From Tridacna crocea (taxonomy: Eukaryota > Mollusca > Bivalvia > Cardiida > Cardiidae), in NCBI GenBank assembly GCA_943736015.1, contig OX031060.1:19111231-19175230 (forward strand): a stretch of DNA of 64,000 nucleotides, written 5' to 3'. Numbering within the stretch: position 1 is the first letter of the stretch; every line of letters begins with the position of its first letter. Positions 54,896-64,000 of this stretch are shown piece after piece. Made by a program: the position numbers and the translations under genes. The notes beneath the pieces were generated by a model. That model made no database searches. It worked only from the letters and a program-made list of their open reading frames with translations, and had not been told where the DNA came from.

Positions 54896-55094
54896 AAATT
54901 GATATTTTTCAAGTTCATGTGTGCCATATATTCATGAGCCTTCATATTATGCTTGTGTGCAAATCTTCTGCCACAGTGTTTGCATTCAAATGGTTTCTCT
55001 CCTGTATGAATTCTCATATGCCGTGATAAATGACACTTCTTTGCAAGTACCCGTCCGCATATCTGACACTGGCATGACTCTTGTGAGCGGTTCA
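54892..55094 (-). CDS. Terminal exon with two C2H2 zinc fingers
   Basis: On the - strand, acceptor TTTCTCAATGTTTCAG leads into NRSQES and two fingers: CQICGRVLAKKCHLSRHMRI-H and, after the TGEKPFE linker, CKHCGRRFAHKHNMKAH-x4-H. It has 66 codons and a stop. The stop TAA sits on the TTAA end of a MITE (54664-54895), which continues directly as the 3' flank and provides AATAAA (54826-54831) about 60 bp on. DNA-binding transcription factor by domain. Confidence 0.87.
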
Positions 55095-55296
55095 CTGAAA
55101 CATTGAGAAACAAAGTGCTAATTACACAAATGTGTCACCACTGCAGTGGTACTTAGAAATTAGAATCAGGGGCTAAGTCGAGTCTAAGAATAACACTTAT
55201 TCTAAAATCATAAATCTACACAGTTTTCTAAATATTGCAGGAAAACAATTTGGCTCAAATGGTGCAATTTTTTCTTTGAATTGCTGGGAAAATATG

Positions 55297-55525
55297 TTAA
55301 CCCTTTACCAAACAATCCCTGATTTTTACGACCCTGGGATAGAAGCCTTTTGAAAACACTGTGTGAAATGGAGAAAATGCTGGTAACCAGCATTTTCTCC
55401 CTTTCCCACTATGTTTTCTACCCTGCTGGAAACAAATTTCAGTTTCTGAGTTGCGTTAATTTTGTCATCTGCAAGTGCTCTCAATTTGAACCTGTCTAAA
55501 ATTTTATCGTTTGGTAAAGAGTTAA
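55297..55525 (-). mobile_element. Family A MITE
   Basis: TTAACCCTTTACC to GGTAAAGAGTTAA. Confidence 0.89.
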
Positions 55526-55698
55526 AAGGAGAATGTGATGGTTACCAGAATTTTCTCCATCACCCACAAGGTTTTTTCATATGGCTCCTTTCCAAGGGTC
55601 GTTGAAAGTCAGCATTGTGTGGTAAAGGATTAACTCTTTACCAAATGACAGAATTTTTGACTGACCAAAATCCATAGCATGTGCAGATGTCAAATTAA
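55522..55698 (+). repeat. Two partial family A MITEs sharing TTAA
   Basis: A copy missing its left arm (55522-55633) and a stub of a left arm (55630-55698), each bounded by TTAA. Confidence 0.7.
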
Positions 55699-55934
55699 CC
55701 CTTTCCCACTTGACAAATTTTAGGCTTTTCTAAATCCAAAACATTATACTGACAACAAATTCAAAATTAAGAAAAATTAATAAACTTAACTTCTCTGATG
55801 AGATAGAAAACACAGTGGAAAAAAGAGAAAATATTTATTACCTGCATTTTCTCCTTTTCCCACAATGTTTTTCAAAAGGCTTTTTCGTTAATTAAATGGT
55901 CGTTAAAATAGGGGTTTGTTTTGTAGAGGGTTAA
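55695..55934 (+). mobile_element. Family A/C MITE
   Basis: TTAACCCTTTCCC to GTAGAGGGTTAA; diverged left arm. Confidence 0.82.
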
Positions 55935-56159
55935 CTCTTTACCACACAATCCTGACTTTTAACAACCCTAAAGAAGAACTATTTGGAAAACACTGTGGGA
56001 AAAGGAGACAATGCTGGTAATTAGCATCTTTTCCTTTTCCTGCACTGTTTTCTACTTTATCAAAGAGAGAATTCATCATTTCACCAATGCTTTATTTGTC
56101 GTCTGCAAATGCTTTCAATTTGGTCACATCCCAAATTTTGTCATTTGGTAAAGGGATAA
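55931..56159 (-). mobile_element. Family A MITE
   Basis: TTAACTCTTTACC to GGTAAAGGGATAA; last of a chain of adjacent copies. Confidence 0.86.
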
Positions 56160-56189
56160 ATGTTGCTGAAATGACTGGATTTGTCCTGT

Positions 56190-56275
56190 AGAGGGAAAGG
56201 AGAAAAATGCTGATTACAAGTATTTTCCCCTTGTCCCACAATGGTTTCAAAAAACTTCTCTGTAAGAGCTGTTAA
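56190..56275 (+). repeat. Family A MITE, right half
   Basis: GGGAAAGGAGAAAAATGCTG to GAGCTGTTAA. Confidence 0.6.
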
Positions 56276-56501
56276 CCCTTTCCCAAATGACAAACTTCTG
56301 GACAAGACCAAACTGAAAGCATTTGCAGAAAACAATTCAACTCTTGCTGAAAAGATTATTTCTGTCTATGGATGGGTAGAAAACATTGTGGCAAAAGGAG
56401 AAAATGCTGGTTACCAGCATTTTCTCCTTTTTCCACCATGTTTTCAAAAGGCTACCATTCCAGACTCGTAAAAACCAGGGATTGTTCGAAAAGGGTTTTA
56501 A
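56272..56501 (+). mobile_element. Mosaic A/C MITE
   Basis: C-like ends (TTAACCCTTTCCC) with an A-type palindrome (GCTGGTTACCAGC). Confidence 0.82.
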
Positions 56502-56861
56502 ACCTTGGAACTGTGGAATACAGAGGTGACTTTTTACCAAACATCAAATTTTTAAGCCCCTCAAAATTGAAGGCATTATATAAATTTAGCAGACAACAAA
56601 ACACACCTTAAGTGATGAGATTCGATCATTAAAAATGTCGGGAAGGATATAGCAAAAGGTTACCAACACTTTTGCCCTTTCTTACAATGCTTCATACATT
56701 GCCAAAACTGTAATTTCTGTTCAAATACCAGTACATTGTTGAATTGTTTTGCTACGTTTGTATGAATCATAACTAGCTTTAGAATTTGTCCATGCTCAGA
56801 CCCTGTTGTATAATAATAAAATTATGAAAACCAGACAGACCATAAAGGAAAGTCTTTTAAA
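56502..56861. other. Gene-free stretch with MITE stub
   Basis: About 56530-56600 is a decayed family A left arm; the rest is unassigned. Confidence 0.5.
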
Positions 56862-57084
56862 ACCATTACCACACAATCCCTACTTTTGACGGCCCTGAGA
56901 AAGAAGCCTCTAGAAAGCATTGTGGGAAAAGGAGAAAATGCTGGTAACCAGCATTTTCTCCTTTTCCTACAATGTTTTCTACCCTTCACAAAACAAATTT
57001 CAAATTTTCAGTCACTTTTATTTTGTCGTCTGCAAATGCCTTCAATTTGGACCAGTCTAGAATATTGTCATTTGGTAATGGGTT
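56862..57084 (-). mobile_element. Family A MITE
   Basis: AAAACCATTACC to GGTAATGGGTTTA. Confidence 0.86.
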
Positions 57085-57091
57085 TATTATA

Positions 57092-57354
57092 TGGCCTGAA
57101 ACACGCGAAAAGGGGCATTTGGACATTTGCGTAAAGTGTCGTCTAGGATCAGCCTTCCACAGTCTGTCCAAGCTTATCCGAGATGGCACTTTCAGTTTTT
57201 ATGTAATTTTCTGTTCTGTTCAAATCTACTGTAACACAAAATCTAATGTAATCGTACAGTCTTGTCTTGGATCAGCCTGGGGGGCATACACAGGGTGATC
57301 CAAGACAGCACTTTACGCAAATTTCCAAATGTCCCTTTTCGTGTGTTACAAGCC
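57092..57354. mobile_element. MITE with about 45-bp inverted ends
   Basis: The left GGCCTGAAACACGCGAAAAG and GGGCATTTGGACATTTGCG match the complement of CGCAAATTTCCAAATGTCCC and CTTTTCGTGTGTTACAAGCC at the right. No ORF. Confidence 0.85.
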
Positions 57355-57675
57355 ATATACTGGTAAATTTTCCTGGGTAATGCATTGAATCTTTGAATCA
57401 GATATAGTAAGACACACTTCAGAAAAAAATCTGAATCTACACACAGTGAAATATGGTCCCAAATATGGTATGATGAAAGTGTATCTTACCCTTGGACTAA
57501 GCATGCATTCAATTGCGATTTTATTGGTCAAAATGTTTTGCTATGATATTTATCCACCATTCATGAACAGATGGCACAGTACCATTGGCACTGCTCTTTC
57601 ATTTTGTTTGCTTTCTTTTAACAAAATGTCAATAATTTCAAAATGTTGTTAATAAAAGGATTATTATGTTGTGGT

Positions 57676-57943
57676 AACTTTCCTAGTATTTGTATTTAGT
57701 TCTCACTGCATAAGAAAACTTTTGACATCGTGCTCGATCATTGGTCGCATGTGATATGGAATTTTCCCACGCTGCTGCTGGTGAGAATACAAGCACTAGG
57801 AAAGTTTTTTAGGTGAAAGATCGAAATTTATTTCATCTCATGAACACCATCGGTAATATTTTTACTCGTCGCTGTGCCACTCCCGGAAATAGTACCTATG
57901 GTGTTCACGAGATGACATAAATTTTGATCTTTCGCCAAAAAAA
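57676..57943. repeat. Two adjacent inverted-repeat elements
   Basis: AACTTTCCTAGTATTTG ... CAAGCACTAGGAAAGTT (57676-57809), then GGTGAAAGATCGAAATTTAT ... AAATTTTGATCTTTCGCC (57814-57937). A relic of the second is at about 10150-10215. Confidence 0.68.
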
Positions 57944-58608
57944 ACAAATATTCTATTTATTTCATGCATTTAACCCTTTCTTTGAGGAGCTTTATCAAAA
58001 TCCAGTACAGATTTTTTCCGTTATTCCCCGTGGCGTACCCCTCCTGCATAGCAACACATTACAATATTATGTCAAGCGTGAGAAATGTAAGGTATATGAG
58101 GTCAAATTTCCCATCTGGTTGAGGCACACACAATTATTTAGGCAACATGAACTTGAAAATCGGTATCTTCACTGGTGGTATCAGTGTAAGATCGAAAAAT
58201 ATATTCACTGCTATTTCTCAATATCCTACTGGAAAGCATGAAATTATATTCCATATCTATCACATAACCTCCCTTGTTTTCAGTGTAACATACCCATCAC
58301 AAATTTTCTTATGGTATACATGTTGAATCTTCGAAGAATATGCCATGCGAAGAATATGAGTGTATACACCAATAGATACATCAAAGTACTAACAGTTCTG
58401 AACAGCATCTCTTTGTAGCAGTGTTTAGCCGATACGATTGGGAGGACTGAATGGAAGCTTTTAGACATGTAATACATTTTTTATGCAATAACATGATAAA
58501 ATAAGTATGGGCAAGGAACAAAATGGATGGTCAGCCCTGCATGCTCAAAATGCTGAATTATAGATCTATTGAAGTTACTATTTTGCAATCCCTGGTAGGT
58601 GATCACCA
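57944..58608. other. Stretch without recognised gene
   Basis: Open frames here are short and unsupported; no repeat boundaries seen. Confidence 0.5.
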
Positions 58609-58841
58609 CCTAACTCTTTTGCAAATGACAAAACTTTGGACTAGACCAAGTTGAAAGCATAATTTGCAGATGAGAAATGATATATAATGTACATGATTAT
58701 TTCTGTCTTTGAAAGAGTAGAAAACATTGTAGGAAAAGGAGAATATGTTGGTAACCAGCATTTTCTCCTCTTTCTACAGTGTTTTCAAAAGCCTTCTTTT
58801 CCAGCATCGAAAAAAACAGAAAATTTTTGGGAAAGGGTTAA
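58609..58841 (+). mobile_element. Family A/C MITE
   Basis: CTAACTCTTTTGC to GGGAAAGGGTTAA. Confidence 0.83.
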
Positions 58842-59064
58842 CTCTTTCGCACATGACAAAATTTTAAACTTGTCAAAATCCAAAGCATTTGCAAATGACA
58901 ATTACAAGTGACTCAAATTGTGCTTTTTGGTTGTGACAGGGTCAAAAACATTGTGGGAAAAGGAGAAAATGCTGGTTACCAGCATTTTCTCCTTTTCCCA
59001 TAATGTATCAAGAGGCTTCCTGCACAGGGTGATAAAAATTCTGGATTGAGAGGTAGAGTGTTAA
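58838..59064 (+). mobile_element. Family A MITE, rightmost full copy
   Basis: TTAACTCTTTCGC to GGTAGAGTGTTAA; shares TTAA with its left neighbour. Confidence 0.86.
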
Positions 59065-59179
59065 AAGCTTTGGTACATGTAGTTATTTCAAAATCTTTAT
59101 CTATGCTGTAACAAGGATTACATAGAAAATCTTTCTAGAGATTATAAAAATTCTTTGAACAAGATTCAATAACTGACAG

Positions 59180-60030
59180 CCTGCTGAGTGTCACTTACTG
59201 ACCTTTTGCAGTTTGACATCAGACTGCACAAAGCATGCAGTCTGATCTTACATGTAGATCTACACTGTCCAATAAGGAGATGTTCATTTTCAAAAAACAT
59301 GACTGAAAAAGTAATATTTGGGATTTTACTATCCAATTAAAGATTTCATGTTAGTTACTAGTATTTAGCAGGAACAGGGTTGAAATATGAATTTTCATCC
59401 ATCAAGTAGAAAACATTGTGAGAGATGGAGAAAATGCTGGTTCCCTGTGTTCTTAATAAAAAGCTACGATCCCATCATTTCATAATCCCGAATTTCAATG
59501 ACTCTGAAGTAAAAAGGCTGTTTTGGTAATCAATATTTTAACCTATTCCCACATTGTTTTTTACCATTTCAAATGCAAGCCCCATTGAGTCACAATAGAC
59601 CATCTGCCAATTACCGTTACTGATGTATCACCACGAGTTACTTCCCTTTCTACCGGACAATCTTTCCTAATCTTGTATATACATGAATAGTGAACGGGTC
59701 ATGGAATACACCCTAAGCGCGATAAAAAAGACAAAAAACCTAAAACGGCCGTGTCGGTAGTTTTATCAATTATCTTTTTCGAAGACACACACAAAAAAGA
59801 ACTTGTTTTATCAATTTTTCAGTAGACTTCAGACAGTAAAGCGGTATCATAAGCGTTGTCTCCTGCCGGGTCTGTTGATAGAAAATTTTGTATGCAGACT
59901 GCATTAACCCTTAGGCTGCCAAGCGTGATTCGATGACCTTTTGCAGACAATATAGATTCAGATCACATAACGAAGAACGTGCAGTCTGATCCTAGATCTT
60001 CACTATCCGATACGGAGAGATTTTTCCTCG
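59180..60030. repeat. Two related GACCTTTTGCAG segments
   Basis: 59210-59290 and 59935-60020 share GACCTTTTGCAG, GTGCAGTCTGATC-type and GGAGA-x-TTTTC segments in direct orientation, suggesting an old dispersed repeat. A decayed family A core lies at about 59400-59600. Confidence 0.45.
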
Positions 60031-60519
60031 AGATTGACCCCCCGTAACAGATTTTAACAATTCCAAACCTTTTCAAGTGATCAACCTAAGACTAAACGGG
60101 ATAAACACTTAATTGTGACACTTATGTGTTAGTCGGTGCCTAAAAAGAACATCACATCTTTTCATATAGATCACCCACTTTGACGGTAAAATACCGAGAT
60201 CAAACGAACACCCAGCTAACCCTTTACTAGCTTTGCAATGAAAACAAGTATAGCACGTATTCGCTTCCTGAAAATGAACCTCTAATATCTATTTTTTTCC
60301 TAGAGGGAATGGAAGGTTTGAAATTTGAATTAAACTTTGTTATTACGATAGTCAACTTATACGGTAGTTCAAACAGTAATATGAGAAAAATGCAACCATA
60401 AAGATTTTTAAAGATGTTAATTATGTCAAAGTCGGAACTTTCGCTGTAAATTCAAAATGTATATGTCCCAGTTTCTTGATTGTAGACTGTCCCTGTCTTT
60501 TAACAGATACTGGAACGAT

Positions 60520-60547
60520 TTTTTTTTTTTTTTAGGGGGGGGGGGGA
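60520..60547. repeat. Poly-T/poly-G tract
   Basis: A T run of about 16 followed by a G run of about 12 after one A. Confidence 0.85.
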
Positions 60548-61552
60548 ATTATCAGATTACTAGTTTAAATTAATCAAAGCACAGATTCCTGGACTTCAAG
60601 CCTGTACGTTACAAACTTAGCTACTGAATTCGGCAAACATTGGTTGAATAATCACACATAAAAATACGGGTAAGACACAATATAGGGAACAGTAGTGTTG
60701 CACTTGGGGGTGAAAAATGAAGGTCCCTTAATTGACAAAAGAAATAGTTTTTCATTTAGTACTATGCTTTAAGTTCAAGAAACCAAAATATCTTGTAGAT
60801 TGCTGCGCACGAAATACATTTTTTGTTAGCAGACAAATTGACCTTCTAGAGCTTGTTACGGACACTACACAGGGATATAACATCAATAAAATACTTGAAA
60901 TTATGTTTTTCTTTTTTTTTATGTCATACAGTTCAAATTTCCTCATATTTTTAACTGGTATAAAACAAAAAATACAACCCAAAATGATAATTACATCTCA
61001 TAATCCTTACAAGAAATCTTGCAAAAAATACTGCTGAAAGATTGCCATGTTTCAACTCTGCTCAAAAATACAGTTCTCATCTTTAGACACTGTTATTACA
61101 CAAAACTTGAAGTTTAACTTATAATCAACATACAGAAATAAAAAAGTTTTATCAGACTCTGTCTGTATCAATTCAAATTTTGAAAACGAAAAAGCTTTAA
61201 GTTTGGTTACGGACTCTACATGAATATATGACAAAGGCAAATCTGTCTATTATCTTGAAATTTGTACTGAACTGTGCTTGTTTCAATACTTTATTATGTA
61301 ATTTATGATATAATTAAAAAAAAATCCCTGTATATCAGTAATTTTTGCAAATACAAATATGAACAATGCAGAAAAAAGAAATGAACTCTTTGACAACTAT
61401 CTGTTTTCGTATGAGTGATATCATATCATGTTCTCATATACCTATTTCTGTAGGAATAAACATGAAAACTATTAGTAAAGGTTCTTTTTTTGGGCACATG
61501 ATAGTTCTAATATGGATAAATCTGTTCATGACACTACGCATTTTCCTTTAAA

Positions 61553-62065
61553 GGTGGGTATTTAGAATTTTTACATCTCACTAAATTAAAAAATATATAT
61601 ATCACTCAAATTCATATGAAAAAATAATACAAACAATCAATGATTAAGATTCATAGAATTACATTTTTTTTTTTCTTTTGATGGTATTCCCTTAAAAGGC
61701 TACGTAGCCTCTTAAGCTATTTTTAGAATTCGCGCCAAAAATCAATAAAGCATTGTGGGAACGTCAAGTGACTGGCACATGACTCATAACGCTTAAATTC
61801 CCTATCATAACAAACATAATGTCTTCTTCGGACGCTATGTTTGAAGCTTCTTCTGTGTATTCCTGTAAGTAAATGAGCGAACTGATCAGCTAAAAATAGA
61901 ATGTGTCTCCCGTTGGTGTCAACCTGGGCCGTAGTAACTCTCTAATTTCTTGTGTTGTCGGAAGGTTTTCAACTACTATGAGTGAAAATTAAAAGGCCTT
62001 GGGAGTATAAGGATGATTTTTTTGCATTTTTGTAAAATTTTCGTCCCAAAATCTGAAGGGCCACC
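61553..62065. mobile_element. 513-bp element with GGTGGGTATTTAGA/CCACC ends, copy 2
   Basis: Same family and orientation as 46865-47400, preceded by TTTAAA and followed by TTTAAT. Confidence 0.82.
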
Positions 62066-62159
62066 TTTAATGGAAATAAACATTTTTAAAGTCTTTCATC
62101 AACTTTTGGAAATGTCTGTTATTTCTTTGGGCTCAAAAACAAAGTGTAAAATGTTCAAT

Positions 62160-62310
62160 TTCACCTCCCGCCTCTGTATCAAGTGGGAAAGTTGTCAGCG
62201 ACATGGAAAGAAGGTTGTGTAAGTACTGGTGTGAGTAAGCCAGGAAAACATGGGATGCCGTGATATAACATAGATGTTGAAAGGGGCATTAAACTCCAAT
62301 CAACCAGCAA
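62160..62310 (+). mobile_element. SINE tail, 5'-truncated
   Basis: Matches the 3' part of the 5205-type SINE (GGAAAGAAGGTTGTGTAAGT ... GGCATTAAACTCCAATC). Confidence 0.7.
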
Positions 62311-62347
62311 ATGAACACCAGACAAAGTAAAAAGAACATTTTGAATC

Positions 62348-62577
62348 CAAAACTGTTGTAACTCAAAACCTATCTAAAACCCCAAGTTTAGGGGCACAAC
62401 TGACTCCTTTATAGGGGTTATAAGATGTTTTCTTCAGTAAACAATGTAAATTTAGGTGCCATTGCTCATCATGAGCAATGGCACCTAAATTTACATTGTT
62501 TACTAAGGAGTCAAATTTGCCTCTAAACTTGGGTGTTTAAGATGGGTTTTTAGTTACAATAGTTTTGAACTTAGCCC
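62348..62577. mobile_element. Long palindromic MITE
   Basis: Near-complete inverted repeat with ends CAAAACTGTTGTAACTC and complement. The centre is a perfect palindrome of 34-bp arms around one base (62470): GTGCCATTGCTCAT and complement. Confidence 0.87.
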
Positions 62578-64000
62578 TCGATTTGTAGGCATCTAAATTA
62601 TGTTCATGTTAAACAGTATATTGTAATTGATTTTGGCCTTAAAGTAAGTTTCAACGTCTGGCTTGTAAGTGTTATCAAAATCAATTAACAAAAGCTATGT
62701 TATTATTATTTCTGTGTAACTTAATGTCAAAATATTTGATACATATATACTATATATTAAATCATGTAGTGTCCGTAACTTTCACACCATTCTTTATTAT
62801 CATCTGTGTAAAGAACATGTTCTGGTATTTTATTTGGAATTGTATCCTGTCTGAATAATGGATATTTAAGCTTTGGAAATATGTCTGCCTTTAAGTTACT
62901 GACGCTTATAAAATACTGCAATTATTCTCAATGAATGATATTAAGGGAGAAAACTACCATTTCAACAAAATGTATCTTGAAAATAGAAATTGTGCCAAAA
63001 AAGCTTTCTCAATTAGTAATGTTACCTACAGGATGTAAAAGACAGCTTAATTTTGTTTTTTGTGCAGCAAAAGTATAATTTTAGTTTTATAATAATTTGG
63101 TTACGGACACTACACAATTATTAGTAAAGAAAGATGGGAAATAAACTTAACTTTATTAACTTATTAGCTGGAAAACTTTGGTGTTTTCCAATGTTGGAAC
63201 CATATTAAGCTGATAAAACAAACTGATTTAAAATGAATCATTTGAATAGATTTTCTATGACTAAACTATTTACAGTGATGCCACAGTGGAAAAAATGGTG
63301 TTTATAGATATGATACAATCAAGGAGATTTCTGTATTACATCACCAATCATGATCCTCAAAATAAACAAGGGATGCTATATTTGATGAAAAAAAAACATT
63401 AAAACATAATTTGTGATTTTAAGTGGGGCAAAAAAAATGAGGAAAACTGGGTTTTTTTTTAAGGTTACGGACACTACACATTTTTTGTAGAGTCCGTAAC
63501 CATTAAAGTTGGTTAACCGCTTTGTCTTAGGGGAAAGATGTTGTCGAATGTATTTTCTGAAATCTGTGTAGGTCATGAGTGAATAATGAATTGCTGTGAA
63601 GTATCTTTAGAGACTTATATCCACTGAATTTTACATGGTTACGGACTCTACTATTTTTCTGAAAAGGCATTTTGTACATTTGAAAAAATCATGAAAATTT
63701 TTTTTTGTTAATAACACTTCCAAATGCTTTTCCATGTTGATCAACCTTATCATAGTTGTAATTCTATAACAAAAAGTACTGAAAAAAGTTGTATTAAGAA
63801 GGTTTTTTCATCCTATAACAAACAAGAGATATTCAAGATTAAATTTGCATAACATGCTACTACATTTACAGTTTTCGTCATATTTTTCATATTCTTTAAC
63901 CAATTTTAACAAATCAAACATCAAATTAGTCCTTGATAATTTTACTATCTGTTGAATATACCTACTGAGCACTTACCAGAATATTTAACAAGTAGTGCAA

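Larger units (their letters stand above)
60855..63652. repeat. Recurring 15-bp motif GTTACGGACWCTACA
   Basis: Copies at 60855-60869, 61206-61220, 62765-62779 (reversed), 63100-63114, 63464-63478, 63486-63500 (reversed) and 63638-63652 (last base different). Flanks are AT-rich and mostly unalike; no gene is supported between them. Confidence 0.8.

Noticed and set aside
60732-61240. Possible coding reading of the GTTACGGAC motif (VTDTT on +, CVVSVT or ESVT on -)
   Set aside because: The motif is shared but the flanking residues are not, and it occurs in both orientations; this does not look like a protein repeat.
1-64000. CRISPR array, operons or prokaryotic genes
   Set aside because: The repeats are palindromic MITEs and satellites with no spacer structure; introns and repeats are plainly animal.

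Overview
The window is animal nuclear DNA, most likely from a bivalve mollusc. The basis is short phase-matched exons scattered in large introns, molluscan-type tRNA-derived SINEs, satellite-core elements whose right end is a GCTCACC...GGTGAGC hairpin, and an I/Nimb-type LINE with an RNase H domain. The repeat mixture resembles dreissenid or other heterodont clams, but species cannot be settled from this sequence alone.

Region 1 (about 1.6-30.5 kb, + strand) is the 3' part of one adhesion G-protein-coupled receptor gene. I trace 23 coding exons from 1594 to the stop at 30220-30222. Every splice phase agrees, giving 861 residues in one frame: two sushi/CCP domains, a hormone-receptor (HRM) domain split over two exons, a GAIN domain ending in a GPS autoproteolysis site, seven membrane helices, and a Ser-rich cytoplasmic tail. 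The signal peptide and any further N-terminal domains lie left of the window.

Region 2 (41.4-55.1 kb, - strand) holds two terminal exons encoding different C2H2 zinc fingers. Both start after a clear acceptor in the same splice phase and both end in a stop. They look like alternative 3' ends of one transcription-factor gene whose shared 5' exons lie to the right of 55.1 kb.

Everything else is repeats. More than 60 copies of a roughly 230-bp non-autonomous element dominate 0-59 kb. I call it family A. It has TTAA ends, terminal inverted repeats CCCTTTACC/GGTAAAGGG, unlike flanks, and a nearly perfect central palindrome of about 55-60 bp (ACATTGTGGGAAAAGGAG ... centre GCTGGTAACCAGC). Family B (about 228 bp; centre GCTCGTGACGAGC, stem CAAAAGGTGAAATT) and family C (centre GCTCGTAACGAGC on an A-like stem) share the layout with symmetric substitutions. 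The TTAA target and CCC/GGG ends suggest piggyBac-type MITEs (inference). For families A and C, '+' means the arm with GACAAAATAAA reads on the + strand; for family B, '+' means the end starting CTCCATAGATACTC is on the left.

Other repeats include six SINE copies (three with clear target-site duplications), a mariner relic at 38.6-39.6 kb, and satellite-core (pearl/Helentron-like) elements at 32.7-33.2, 36.8-38.2, 42.9-44.1 and 45.4-54.4 kb. The last contains a frameshifted 6.2-kb LINE (47557-53770) flanked by a 12-bp duplication. From about 59.6 kb to the end the MITEs stop; the DNA is AT-rich and carries a recurring 15-bp motif, GTTACGGACWCTACA, in both orientations.
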